A stretch of 64,000 bases of DNA from an uncultured Oscillibacter sp. (GTDB taxonomy: Bacteria; Bacillota; Clostridia; Oscillospirales; Oscillospiraceae): NCBI GenBank assembly GCA_910576865.1, contig CAJTKE010000012.1:13662-77661 (forward strand). Direction: 5' to 3'. This document shows positions 24,631-40,285 of this stretch, one piece after another. Within the stretch, counting starts at the first letter, position 1. Every line of letters starts with the position of its first letter. The notes below the pieces were generated by a model. That model saw nothing but the letters and a program-made list of their open reading frames with translations. It ran no database searches and had not been told where the DNA came from. A program made the translations under genes and the position numbers.

Positions 24631-24703
24631 CGTGATTTTTCCAAGGGAAAATCCCCGGGATTTGCGCATACTATCCCCGAAAAAACAAGGGGGAAATGGC
24701 GCG

Positions 24704-25408
24704 ATGGCGAAAAGAATCGTCCCGGTTTTCATGCTGGCGGCTCTGGCGGCGCTGTGCCTTGCCGGGGACGGAGCCGTCCCCGCCGAGGGCGGGGCGGAGA
24801 TTCCGGCGGAGGAGAAATATGTGGCCCTGACCTTTGACGACGGCCCCCGCCGGGCCACCACGGAGCGTCTTCTGGACGGACTGAGGGAGCGGGGAGTCCG
24901 GGCCACCTTCTTCCTCATCGGACGGCAGATCGAGGATAATGCCGCTCTGGTGGCGCGGATGGCGGAGGAAGGGCACCAGATCGGCAACCACACCTGGAGC
25001 CATCAGCGCCTGGACAACATTCTCCCCGACGAGGCGGCCCGGGAGGTGGCCCGGACGGAGGCGGCGCTGGAGACGCTGCTGGGCGGCGGGGAATACTGGC
25101 TTCGGCCCCCTTACGGCCAAGTGCCGGAGGGGGCGGATTTCGGTGTGCCCATGGTGAAGTGGTGCGTGGATCCCCGGGACTGGGAGAGCCGGGACACGGA
25201 AAAGGTGGCCCGGGCCATCCTGGACAACGTGGAGCCGGGGAGCATCATTCTGCTCCACGATATCTATCCCACGTCGGTGGACGCGGCGCTGCGGGTGGTG
25301 GACCGGCTGCAGGAGGAGGGCTACTGGTTCGTCACGGTGGAGGAGCTGCTGTGGCTGAACGGCGTGAAGCCGGAGGCGGGCCGGATGTACCGAAGCGGAA
25401 GGGGCTGA
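24704..25408 (+). CDS. Polysaccharide deacetylase (NodB/CE4 family), secreted
   Basis: A 234-residue protein with an N-terminal signal-like helix (KRIVPVFMLAALAALCLAG). The CE4 motifs are complete: TFDDGP (motif 1), HQIGNHTWSH with the metal histidines (motif 2), RPPYG (motif 3), DPRDWESRD (motif 4) and ILLHD (motif 5). It likely deacetylates N-acetylglucosamine in peptidoglycan or a related glycan outside the membrane. I chose the ATG at 24704 with AAGGGGG upstream; an earlier in-frame start would fall in the rplQ terminator. It stands alone between two terminators, so it needs its own promoter, which I could not place. Confidence 0.93.
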   Translation: MAKRIVPVFMLAALAALCLAGDGAVPAEGGAEIPAEEKYVALTFDDGPRRATTERLLDGLRERGVRATFFLIGRQIEDNAALVARMAEEGHQIGNHTWSHQRLDNILPDEAAREVARTEAALETLLGGGEYWLRPPYGQVPEGADFGVPMVKWCVDPRDWESRDTEKVARAILDNVEPGSIILLHDIYPTSVDAALRVVDRLQEEGYWFVTVEELLWLNGVKPEAGRMYRSGRG

Positions 25409-25412
25409 GCCC

Positions 25413-25452
25413 GCAAAAAAGCAAAGGCCCCTCGGGGCCTTTGCTTTTTTGC
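25413..25452. terminator. Bidirectional terminator between the deacetylase gene and rpoC
   Basis: Perfect 19-nt arms (GCAAAAAAGCAAAGGCCCC and its complement) almost touching at a TC loop, with A and T runs on the two sides. It serves the plus-strand deacetylase and the minus-strand rpoBC operon. Confidence 0.9.
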
Positions 25453-29292
<3,840 letters not shown>

Positions 29293-29347
29293 ATTGCGCG
29301 TTCCTCCTTCATCGCTCCGGCGCCGCCGGATCTATTCCACGAACGCA

Positions 29348-33121
<3,774 letters not shown>

Positions 33122-33205
33122 CTTCACATTCACCTTTCTGCCGCCCCCAGGCGGCGGGGATGGGGACACGCCGGGCGCCGTTGTTAAAAACCCTTCGCCC
33201 TGCTC

Positions 33206-33234
33206 TTGCAATCTTCTGGGAAATGTGCTATACT
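33206..33234 (+). promoter_or_regulatory. Candidate promoter opposing rpoB leader
   Basis: TTGCAA (33206-33211), 17-bp spacer, TATACT (33229-33234) on the plus strand. Exactly the same boxes and spacing occur ahead of the membrane protein gene at 45449. It lies inside the rpoB leader and fires towards the rpoB promoter. Confidence 0.65.
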
Positions 33235-33286
33235 CCGATCAAGGTATGAAGCGGGCGGGTTTCCGTCCGCTGTCGATAAGTGCTTT

Positions 33287-33315
33287 ATTTTACCACGGAG
33301 TGAACAGGTTGTCAA
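33287..33315 (-). promoter_or_regulatory. Sigma-A promoter of rpoB-rpoC
   Basis: On the minus strand TTGACA (33315-33310), 17-bp spacer, TAAAAT (33292-33287). Transcription would start near 33280, with a leader of about 160 nt. Confidence 0.88.
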
Positions 33316-33338
33316 GGGGCATTTCGCCCCTCTTTTTT
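33315..33338 (+). terminator. Intrinsic terminator upstream of rpoB promoter, plus strand
   Basis: AGGGGC (33315-33320), loop ATTTC, GCCCCT (33326-33331), then C and six T. No protein gene on the plus strand ends here. Confidence 0.7.
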
Positions 33339-33346
33339 ATGCCCGA

Positions 33347-33374
33347 AGGCGGTCCGCCGCCGCCTCTCTTTTTT
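33347..33374 (+). terminator. Second plus-strand terminator-like hairpin
   Basis: AGGCGG (33347-33352), 7-nt loop, CCGCCT (33360-33365), then CTCTTTTTT. It stands 9 nt after the first and may act as a back-up, shielding the araC-type gene from upstream transcription. Confidence 0.6.
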
Positions 33375-33470
33375 GTGCAGGGAAGGAGAGGAAAAACGCG
33401 GAGACAAGCCTTATCATGGAGAAGGCGGATTCCTGTCCGCGAAGCGCGATATGAATGAAGGAGGCACCTT

Positions 33471-34322
33471 ATGGAATGGGTTGAAAGACTGAACCAGAGC
33501 ATGCAATACATCGAGGAGCATTTGACCGGGGAGCCTGACTATGAGCAGCTGGCGCGGATCGCCTGCTGCTCCACGTATCACTATCAGAGGATGTTCACCT
33601 ACATGGCGGGCATCACCCTGGCGGAGTATATCCGGAGGAGGAAAATGTCCCTGGCGGCGGTGGACCTCCAGGGCGGGGAGGAACGGATCGTTGACGTGGC
33701 GGAGAAGTACGGCTATCATTCCCCGACGGCGTTCAACAGGGCGTTCCAGGCTTTCCACGGGATCGCCCCGTCGGCTGTGAAAAACGAGGGCGTATCCGTG
33801 AAATCCTTTTCCCCCATCGTGTTCAAAATCGCCGTGAGAGGAGCGGCGGAAATGAAGTACCGGATCGAGACGAAAGAGGCGTTCCGCGTCCTTGGCGTCT
33901 CCGCGCCGCTGGACAGGGAGATCGAGAACAATTTCATGGTTGTGCCCCGGATGTGGCAGGAGGCGTCCGTCAATGGGACGATCGGGAAGCTGGCGGAGCG
34001 GATGGACACGCCGCCCATGGGGCTTTTGGGCGTGAGCGCCTGCGGCGACGGGGAGCGGTGGAAGTACTTCATCGCCGTTTCCAGCACGAAAGACCGGGGA
34101 GAATTTGAGGAGTATACCGTGCCCGCGTCCACCTGGGCCATCTTTTCCGGAGCGGGCACGAATCAGTCCATACAGGAATTGGAGCGCCGGATCATCACGG
34201 AGTGGCTTCCGGCCTCCGGCTATGAGTACGCCGACGCCCCCGACATCGAGGTCTACCTGAACGCGGACCCGCAGAACGCGCAATATGAGGTGTGGATACC
34301 CGTGACAAAGAAAAAAGAATAA
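33471..34322 (+). CDS. AraC-family regulator with C-terminal GyrI-like effector domain
   Basis: A 283-residue protein. Residues 1-105 or so are an N-terminal AraC double helix-turn-helix (CCSTYHYQRMFTYMAGITLA, then VAEKYGYHSPTAFNRAFQAF). Residues 125-283 resemble the GyrI-like/AraC effector-binding fold (FRVLGVSAPLDREI at its start, PDIEVYLNADPQNAQYEVWI at its end). Such proteins respond to small hydrophobic or cationic ligands. AAGGAGG precedes the ATG. No target gene lies beside it: upstream is rpoB, downstream are tRNA genes. Its sequence is a little less GC-biased than its neighbours, which allows recent acquisition but does not prove it. Confidence 0.92.
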   Translation: MEWVERLNQSMQYIEEHLTGEPDYEQLARIACCSTYHYQRMFTYMAGITLAEYIRRRKMSLAAVDLQGGEERIVDVAEKYGYHSPTAFNRAFQAFHGIAPSAVKNEGVSVKSFSPIVFKIAVRGAAEMKYRIETKEAFRVLGVSAPLDREIENNFMVVPRMWQEASVNGTIGKLAERMDTPPMGLLGVSACGDGERWKYFIAVSSTKDRGEFEEYTVPASTWAIFSGAGTNQSIQELERRIITEWLPASGYEYADAPDIEVYLNADPQNAQYEVWIPVTKKKE

Positions 34323-34353
34323 CGGAGCCCCAGGCCCCGTGTCCCCGCCTCTC

Positions 34354-34456
34354 TCGGCCCGGAATCCAGCGGAGCGAATCCGGGCCGAAAGCGAAGGAAT
34401 TCCCACCATAGCGCAGTTTTCGGCGAAGCCGGAAACGGCGCGGTGGTGGGAATTCC
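34354..34456. repeat. Nested inverted repeats between araC-type gene and tRNA-Ser
   Basis: First hairpin: TCGGCCCGGA (34354-34363) and TCCGGGCCGA (34379-34388), perfect 10 bp. Second: GGAATTCCCACCA (34396-34408) and TGGTGGGAATTCC (34444-34456), perfect 13 bp with 35 nt between. Inside it is GTTTTCGGC-GAA-GCCGGAAAC with one wobble. No T-tract on either strand. The element ends 5 bp from the tRNA 3' end. Confidence 0.65.
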
Positions 34457-34461
34457 TGAGC

Positions 34462-34554
34462 TGGCGCGGAAGGAGGGATTTGAACCCTCGCACCGGTTTT
34501 ATCCAGTCTACTCCCTTAGCAGGGGAGCCCCTTCGGCCACTTGGGTACTTCCGC
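34462..34554 (-). tRNA. tRNA-Ser (GCT anticodon)
   Basis: 93 nt with encoded CCA. Acceptor arms GCGGAAG/CTTCCGC pair fully. The anticodon loop CTGCTAA gives GCT, reading AGC/AGU. The long variable arm and T-loop GTTCAAATC are typical of serine tRNAs. Confidence 0.95.
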
Positions 34555-34580
34555 GTGTCATGATTCGGTTTTGTAAAGTT

Positions 34581-34668
34581 TGGCGGAGAGAGTGGGATTC
34601 GAACCCACGGGCACTTGCGCGCCGCCGGTTTTCAAGACCGGTTCCTTCAACCACTCGGACATCTCTCC
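34581..34668 (-). tRNA. tRNA-Ser (TGA anticodon)
   Basis: 88 nt with encoded CCA. Acceptor arms GGAGAGA/TCTCTCC pair fully. The anticodon loop CTTGAAA gives TGA, reading UCN codons. Long variable arm and T-loop GTTCGAATC. Transcribed ahead of the GCT isoacceptor, 26 bp away. Confidence 0.96.
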
Positions 34669-34701
34669 ATCAGAAGGCGCCGTCTCTTGAACACGCACTA
34701 T

Positions 34702-34731
34702 AGCATAGCATATTCGCCCCGGGTTTGTCAA
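34702..34731 (-). promoter_or_regulatory. Promoter of the tRNA-Ser pair
   Basis: On the minus strand TTGACA, 18-bp spacer, TATGCT, about 33 nt ahead of tRNA-Ser(TGA). Confidence 0.75.
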
Positions 34732-34753
34732 CAGGTTTTTGCGCGTCCGCCGG

Positions 34754-34775
34754 GTGAGGGGCCCGCGGGCCCCTC
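34754..34775 (-). other. GC-rich hairpin at the comM stop codon
   Basis: TGAGGGGCCC-GC-GGGCCCCTCA, a perfect inverted repeat that overlaps the end of comM. There is no clear T-tract, so termination is possible but weakly supported. Confidence 0.45.
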
Positions 34776-36291
34776 ATCCCTTCAAAATATCCGTGTTCCG
34801 GTACTGAATCGCCTCGGCGAGGTGGGCCGCGCCGATGTCCGCCGCGCCGTCCAGGTCGGCGATGGTCCGGGCCACCCGGAGGATCCGGTCGTGGGACCGG
34901 GCCGTCAGGCCCATGCGCTGGAAGGCGTTTTTCATCAGCTTCTCCCCGGCCTCGTCCAGGCGGCAGAACTCCGCCAGCCGCCCCGGGGCGATCTGGGCGT
35001 TGCAGGCCGCGCCGCTTCCCGCCAGCCGCTCCGCCTGAACGGCCCGGGCCCCGTCCACCCGGGCCTTGACCCGGGCGGAGGACTCCGGCGTCTCCCGGCG
35101 GCGCATGGCCTCGTACTCCACCGAGGGCACCGTCACGTGGAGGTCGATCCGGTCCAGCAGGGGGCCGGAGATTTTCTCCACGTACCGCTCCCGGTCCCGC
35201 TGGGAGCAGGTGCAGCGCCGGTCCGGGTGGCCCAGCCAGCCGCAGCGGCAGGGGTTCATGGCGCAGATCAGCTGGAACCGGGCGGGGAGCCGCAGGGTGC
35301 CCCCGGCCCGGGAGATGGTGACCTCCCCGTCCTCCAGGGGCTGGCGGAGAATCTCCAGGGCGTCCCGGCGGAACTCGGGGAGCTCGTCCAGGAAGAGAAC
35401 GCCGTTGTGGGCCAGGGAGATCTCCCCGGGGCGCATGGCGGGCCCGCCGCCGGTGAGGGCGGAGGCGGAGACGGTGTGGTGGGGACTGCGGAAGGGCCGG
35501 CGGGTCAGCAGGGGATGCTTCGGGTCCGCCAGCCCCGCCACGGACCACACGCCGGAGGCCGCCAGGGCCTCCTCCCGGCTCATGTCCGGCAGGATGGAGG
35601 GCAGGCGCTTGGCCAGCATGGACTTGCCCGCCCCGGGGGAGCCGATCATCAGGAGGTTGTGCCCCCCGGCGGCGGCGATCTCCAGCGCCCGCTTCACGTT
35701 CTCCTGGCCCATCACGTCCCGGAGGTCCAGGAGGCCCGCCTCGTCCTCCTCCGGCGTCCAGGCCGGGGCGGGGGAGAGGGGGGCCTCTCCCCGGAGGTGG
35801 GCCGTCAGGGCCCCCACGTCCGGGACGCCGTAGACCGTCAGCCCGGCGGCCAGCGTCGCCTCCGCGGCGTTGCCCGCCGGAACGAAGAGCTGCCGCACCC
35901 CCGCCCGCTCCGCCGCCAGGGCCATGGGGAGAACCCCCGCCACGCTCCGCAGGGTCCCGGACAGGGACAGCTCCCCCACAAACGCCGCGTCCGCCGGGGG
36001 CTCCGGCAAGTCGCCGTTTGCCGCCAGGAGGCCCACGAAGATGGGCAGGTCGTAGAGGGTCCCCGCCTTCTTCTGCCCCGCCGGGGCCAGGTTTACGGTG
36101 ATGCGGCTGACGGGGAATTTCGCACCGCAGTTCTTCACCGCCGCCCGGACCCGCTCCCGGGCCTCCCGCACGGCGGCGTCCGGCAGGCCCACCACGTCGA
36201 AGGCGGGGAGCCCGCCGGAGAGAAAGCACTCGGCGCTGACCTCGTAGCCGGAGACGCCGTTCAAGCCAAGGGAACGCACCGTGACCACCAT
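34774..36291 (-). CDS. comM: ComM/YifB-family Mg-chelatase-like AAA+ ATPase
   Basis: A 505-residue protein. The N-terminal ChlI-like fold begins MVVTVRSLGLNGVSGYEV with GLPDAAVREARERVRAA. The AAA+ core has Walker A GSPGAGKSML, the RSPHHTVSASAL motif, Walker B NGVLFLDELPEF, and a C-terminal four-cysteine stretch CRCG...CTCS. ComM-type helicases promote branch migration during natural transformation and recombination. The chosen ATG has GGAGG upstream; longer frames extend into the divergent promoter region. A promoter lies at 36348-36376. Confidence 0.95.
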   Translation of the reverse strand: MVVTVRSLGLNGVSGYEVSAECFLSGGLPAFDVVGLPDAAVREARERVRAAVKNCGAKFPVSRITVNLAPAGQKKAGTLYDLPIFVGLLAANGDLPEPPADAAFVGELSLSGTLRSVAGVLPMALAAERAGVRQLFVPAGNAAEATLAAGLTVYGVPDVGALTAHLRGEAPLSPAPAWTPEEDEAGLLDLRDVMGQENVKRALEIAAAGGHNLLMIGSPGAGKSMLAKRLPSILPDMSREEALAASGVWSVAGLADPKHPLLTRRPFRSPHHTVSASALTGGGPAMRPGEISLAHNGVLFLDELPEFRRDALEILRQPLEDGEVTISRAGGTLRLPARFQLICAMNPCRCGWLGHPDRRCTCSQRDRERYVEKISGPLLDRIDLHVTVPSVEYEAMRRRETPESSARVKARVDGARAVQAERLAGSGAACNAQIAPGRLAEFCRLDEAGEKLMKNAFQRMGLTARSHDRILRVARTIADLDGAADIGAAHLAEAIQYRNTDILKG

Positions 36292-36347
36292 AAAACTTAC
36301 CTCCCGCAGGCGGAGCGCCGGAGCGCCGCCGTGTTTCTTGTGACGCC

Positions 36348-36376
36348 ATGATACCACAGATCGGGGAAAATGGAAA
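36348..36376 (-). promoter_or_regulatory. Candidate comM promoter
   Basis: On the minus strand TTTCCA, 17-bp spacer, TATCAT. Divergent from the PFOR promoter about 65 bp away. Confidence 0.55.
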
Positions 36377-36435
36377 GCGGGGAAATTCCGCCCGTCAAGA
36401 AACGTTGGCAAAATTTGTGCAAAAAATAACAAAGT

Positions 36436-36469
36436 GGCGGTTTACACCGGTGAACCGCCGTGTTATAAT
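36436..36469 (+). promoter_or_regulatory. PFOR promoter with overlapping operator-like dyad
   Basis: TTTACA (36441-36446), 17-bp spacer, TATAAT (36464-36469). A dyad covers the -35 box: GGCGGTTTAC (36436-36445), ACCG, GTGAACCGCC (36450-36459), ten-base arms with one mismatch. Such placement fits a repressor site; no known redox-regulator consensus is recognisable. Confidence 0.7.
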
Positions 36470-36561
36470 GAAAGAGCATGGGGTCCGGCGGGAGAGAGCT
36501 CCGGTCCCCTGTCTTGGAGAGATTGCCGTCTCCGGGCGGCAGATTTACAGGAGGTAAGTTT

Positions 36562-39500
36562 ATGGCAAGAAAGTTCAAGTCCATGGACGGAAACAACGCC
36601 GCTGCGTATGTCAGCTACGCGTTCACCGAGGTGGCGGGCATCTACCCCATCACCCCGTCTTCGCCCATGGCAGACTTGGTCGACCAGTGGTCCGCCGCCG
36701 GTCAGAAAAACATCTTCGGCACCACGGTGAAGGTCTGTGAGATGCAGTCCGAGGCCGGCGCCTCCGGCACCGTCCACGGCTCCCTGGCCACCGGCGCGAT
36801 GACCACCACCTACACCGCCTCTCAGGGCCTGCTGCTGATGATCCCCAACATGTACAAGATCGCCGGCGAGCTGCTGCCCTGCGTGTTCCACGTGTCCGCC
36901 CGGACCGTGTCCAGCCACGCGCTGAACATCTTCGGCGACCACTCCGACGTCATGGCCTGCCGCCAGACCGGCTTCGCCATGCTCTGCGAGGGCAACGTCC
37001 AGGAGGTCATGGACCTGGGTCCCGTGGCGCATCTGGCCGCCATCGAGGGCCGCGTCCCCTTCCTGAACTTCTTCGACGGCTTCCGCACCTCCCACGAGAT
37101 CCAGAAGGTGGCCGTGTGGGATTACGACGACCTGAAGGAAATGTGCGACATGGAGGCGGTGGACGCCTTCCGCAAGCACGCCCTGAACCCCGAGCGGCCC
37201 AACATGCGGGGCTCTCATGAGAACGGGGACATCTTCTTCCAGCACCGCGAGGCCTGCAACCCCTACTACGACGCCCTGCCCGAGGTCGTCGAGAAGTACA
37301 TGGGCAAGATCAACGAGAAGCTGGGCACCGACTATCAGCTGTTCAACTACTACGGCGCTCCCGACGCGGACCGGGTCATCATCGCCATGGGCTCCATCTG
37401 CGACGTGGCGGAGGAAGTCATTGACTACATGAACGCTCACGGCGAAAAGGTCGGCCTCATCAAGGTCCGGCTGTACCGCCCCTGGCGGGCCGACAAGCTG
37501 ATCGCCGCCATCCCCGCCACCTGCAAGAAGATCGCCGTCCTGGACCGCACCAAGGAGCCCGGCTCCCTGGGCGAGCCCCTGTACGTGGACGTGGTGGCGT
37601 CTCTTGCCAACGCCGGGCGGACCGACATCACCGTCATCGGCGGCCGGTACGGCCTGGGCAGCAAGGACACCCCGCCCCGGAGCGTCTTCGCCGTCTATGA
37701 GGAGCTGACCAAGGCCGCGCCCAAGCGCCAGTTCACCATCGGCATCGTGGACGACGTGACCCACCTCTCCCTGGAGGAGAAGCCCGCCCCCAACACCGCC
37801 GCGGAGGGCACCATCGAGTGCAAGTTCTGGGGTCTGGGCGGCGACGGTACCGTGGGCGCCAACAAGAACTCCATCAAGATCATCGGCGACCACACGGACA
37901 AATATGTCCAGGCGTACTTCCAGTACGACTCCAAGAAGACCGGCGGCGTGACCGTCAGCCACCTGCGCTTCGGCGACCAGCCCATCCGCGCGCCCTACTA
38001 CATCAACAAGGCCGACTTCGTGGCCTGCCACGTGCCCGCCTATATCATCAAGGCGTTCCCCATGGTCCGGGACGTGAAGCCCGGCGGCACCTTCCTGATC
38101 AACTGCCAGTGGAGCGACGAGGAAGTCAACAAGCACATGCCCGCCGTGGCGAAGCGCTACATCGCCAAAAACAACATCCAGGTCTACACCATCAACGCCA
38201 TTGACCTGGCCAAGGAAATCGGCATGGGCAAACGGACCAACACCATCCTGCAGTCCGCCTTCTTCTCCCTGGCCAAGGTCATGCCCGAGTCCGAGGCCAT
38301 CCAGTACATGAAGGACGCCGCCACCCACTCCTACCTGAAAAAGGGACAGGACGTGGTGGATATGAACCACAAGGCCATCGACGCCGGAGCCACCGCCTAC
38401 AAGAAGTTCGAGGTTCCCGCCGACTGGGCCGACGCCCAGGACGCCCCCGACACCACTGAGCTCAAGGGCCGCCCCGAGCTGGTGGAGCAGGTGAAGGCCA
38501 TCCTGAACCCCGTGGGCAAGATGGACGGCGACAGCCTCCCCGTCTCCGCCTTCGTCAAGCATGTGGACGGCCAGTTCGAGCTGGGCGCCGCCGCCTATGA
38601 GAAGCGGGGCGTGGCCGTGTCCGTTCCCACCTGGATGCCCGAGAACTGCATCCAGTGCAACCAGTGCGCCTATGTCTGCCCCCACGCCACCATCCGTCCC
38701 TACGCGATGACCGAGGAAGAGGCCGCCAAGGCCCCCGCCGCGGCGAAAATCATCGACAAGACCGGAAAGGGCAAGGGCTACAAGTTCACCATCGCCGTGT
38801 CTCCTCTGGACTGCATGGGCTGCGGCGTCTGCGTCGGCGTCTGCCCGGGCCGCAAGGGCGAGAAGGCCCTGAAGATGGTGGCTCAGGAGCAGGAGGCCGC
38901 TCAGCAGGAGGTCTTCAACTACTGCGAGGCCAACGTGGCCGAGAAGAAGGACCTCCAGGACAACACGGTGCCCGGCAGCCAGTTCCACAAGCCGCTCCTC
39001 GAATTCTCCGGCTCCTGCGCCGGCTGCGCCGAGACCAGCTATGCCCGTCTCGTCACCCAGCTCTTCGGCGACCGGATGTACATCTCCAACGCCACCGGCT
39101 GCTCCTCCATCTGGGGCGGACCCGCGGCCACGTCTCCTTACACCGTCAACGCGGAGGGACACGGCCCCGCCTGGTCCAACTCCCTGTTCGAGGACAACGC
39201 CGAGCACGGCCTGGGCATGTATCTGGGCCAGAAGGCCATCCGCGACAGCCTGAAGGCCAAGACCGAGGCCCTCATCGCGGTGCCCCACACCTATCAGCCC
39301 CTGAAGGACGCCGCTCAGAAGTGGCTGGACACCATGGAAGACGGCAAGGCCAACGCGGAAGCCACCAAGGAGTATGTGAAGCTCCTGGAAGAGAGCATCA
39401 TGACCGTGGACGACATCGTGGCCTTCACGGGAAGCCCCGACGCGGCCAAGGTCTTCGGTGATCAGCTGCCCCAGTTCCAGGCCCACGCCAAGGAGCTGAA

Positions 39501-40230
39501 GGACTCCGGCGCGAAGTACTGCGACTGCGACGCCTGCAAGCTGGTGGCTGAGATTCTGAAGGACAAGGAGTATCTCTCCAAGAAGTCCCTGTGGATCTTC
39601 GGCGGCGACGGCTGGGCCTATGACATCGGCTTCGGCGGCGTGGACCACGTCCTGGCCTCCGGCAACGATGTGAACATCTTCGTCTTCGATACCGAGGTCT
39701 ACTCCAACACCGGCGGTCAGGCCTCCAAGGCCTCCAACATCGGCCAGGTGGCCCAGTTCGCCGCGGCCGGCAAGGAGATCAAGAAGAAGTCCCTGGCGGA
39801 GATCGCCATGAGCTACGGCTACATCTACGTGGCCCAGGTGGCCATGGGCGCCAACCCCGCCCAGACCCTCAAGGCCATTCAGGAGGCCGAGGCCTATCCC
39901 GGCCCGTCCCTGATCATCGCCTACTCCCCCTGCGAGATGCACAGCATCAAGGGCGGCATGATGAACTGCCAAGCCGAGATGAAGAAGGCCGTGGAGTGCG
40001 GCTACTGGAACCTGTTCCGCTTCAACCCCGCCGCCGAGGGCGCCAAGTTCACCCTGGATTCCAAGGAGCCCGCCGGCGGGTATCAGGAGTTCCTGATGAA
40101 CGAGGCCCGCTACAGCCGCCTGACCCGCGAGTTCCCCGACCGGGCCAGCGAGCTCTTCCAGCGCAACGAGAAGGCGGCCATGGACCGCTATCAGCACCTG
40201 CTGAAGCTGAAGGAAATGTACGCGGAATAA
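36562..40230 (+). CDS. nifJ: Pyruvate:ferredoxin (flavodoxin) oxidoreductase
   Basis: A 1222-residue single-chain PFOR that oxidises pyruvate to acetyl-CoA and CO2 with reduction of ferredoxin, the central carbon step of anaerobes. The ATG at 36562 follows AGGAGG. Domains in order: pyrimidine-binding TPP domain (ITPSSPMADLVDQWSA), transketolase C-like domain, gamma domain (GLGGDGTVGANKNSIKIIG), then two 4Fe-4S clusters (CIQCNQCAYVCPHATIRP and CMGCGVCVGVCPG). The C-terminal TPP/third-cluster domain has CAGCAETSYARL and the diphosphate motif GGDGWAYDIGFGGVDHVLA. Full length, monocistronic, with its own promoter and terminator. Confidence 0.98.
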   Translation: MARKFKSMDGNNAAAYVSYAFTEVAGIYPITPSSPMADLVDQWSAAGQKNIFGTTVKVCEMQSEAGASGTVHGSLATGAMTTTYTASQGLLLMIPNMYKIAGELLPCVFHVSARTVSSHALNIFGDHSDVMACRQTGFAMLCEGNVQEVMDLGPVAHLAAIEGRVPFLNFFDGFRTSHEIQKVAVWDYDDLKEMCDMEAVDAFRKHALNPERPNMRGSHENGDIFFQHREACNPYYDALPEVVEKYMGKINEKLGTDYQLFNYYGAPDADRVIIAMGSICDVAEEVIDYMNAHGEKVGLIKVRLYRPWRADKLIAAIPATCKKIAVLDRTKEPGSLGEPLYVDVVASLANAGRTDITVIGGRYGLGSKDTPPRSVFAVYEELTKAAPKRQFTIGIVDDVTHLSLEEKPAPNTAAEGTIECKFWGLGGDGTVGANKNSIKIIGDHTDKYVQAYFQYDSKKTGGVTVSHLRFGDQPIRAPYYINKADFVACHVPAYIIKAFPMVRDVKPGGTFLINCQWSDEEVNKHMPAVAKRYIAKNNIQVYTINAIDLAKEIGMGKRTNTILQSAFFSLAKVMPESEAIQYMKDAATHSYLKKGQDVVDMNHKAIDAGATAYKKFEVPADWADAQDAPDTTELKGRPELVEQVKAILNPVGKMDGDSLPVSAFVKHVDGQFELGAAAYEKRGVAVSVPTWMPENCIQCNQCAYVCPHATIRPYAMTEEEAAKAPAAAKIIDKTGKGKGYKFTIAVSPLDCMGCGVCVGVCPGRKGEKALKMVAQEQEAAQQEVFNYCEANVAEKKDLQDNTVPGSQFHKPLLEFSGSCAGCAETSYARLVTQLFGDRMYISNATGCSSIWGGPAATSPYTVNAEGHGPAWSNSLFEDNAEHGLGMYLGQKAIRDSLKAKTEALIAVPHTYQPLKDAAQKWLDTMEDGKANAEATKEYVKLLEESIMTVDDIVAFTGSPDAAKVFGDQLPQFQAHAKELKDSGAKYCDCDACKLVAEILKDKEYLSKKSLWIFGGDGWAYDIGFGGVDHVLASGNDVNIFVFDTEVYSNTGGQASKASNIGQVAQFAAAGKEIKKKSLAEIAMSYGYIYVAQVAMGANPAQTLKAIQEAEAYPGPSLIIAYSPCEMHSIKGGMMNCQAEMKKAVECGYWNLFRFNPAAEGAKFTLDSKEPAGGYQEFLMNEARYSRLTREFPDRASELFQRNEKAAMDRYQHLLKLKEMYAE

Positions 40231-40250
40231 TCCCTGTCTCAAAGCACAAG

Positions 40251-40285
40251 AGAGGACCACGGGCTTTGCCCGTGGTCCTCTTTCT
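40251..40285. terminator. Terminator between PFOR and the S41-like gene
   Basis: Perfect arms AGAGGACCACGGGC and GCCCGTGGTCCTCT around TTT, followed by TT. Convergent position means it may serve both genes. Confidence 0.85.

Larger units (their letters stand above)
33241..33338 (+). ncRNA. Candidate small RNA antisense to the rpoB 5' region
   Basis: The stretch from the promoter at 33206-33234 to a terminator at 33315-33338 is about 98 nt. It contains hairpin AGCGGGCGG-GTTTC-CGTCCGCT near 33250 and ends in AGGGGC-ATTTC-GCCCCT followed by CTTTTTT. No good ribosome-binding site starts a frame in it. Its 5' 40 nt are complementary to the start of the rpoB transcript, and its body overlaps the rpoB promoter. 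Existence is inferred from signals only. Confidence 0.5.

Noticed and set aside
33247..33384. A possible peptide MKRAGFRPLSISALF... in the candidate small RNA region.
   Set aside because: No Shine-Dalgarno, passes through both terminator hairpins, and composition is not protein-like.
34396..34456. An insertion sequence end or tRNA-targeted attachment site near tRNA-Ser.
   Set aside because: No transposase or integrase gene, no target duplication and no second copy of the tRNA 3' end were seen; kept only as inverted repeats.
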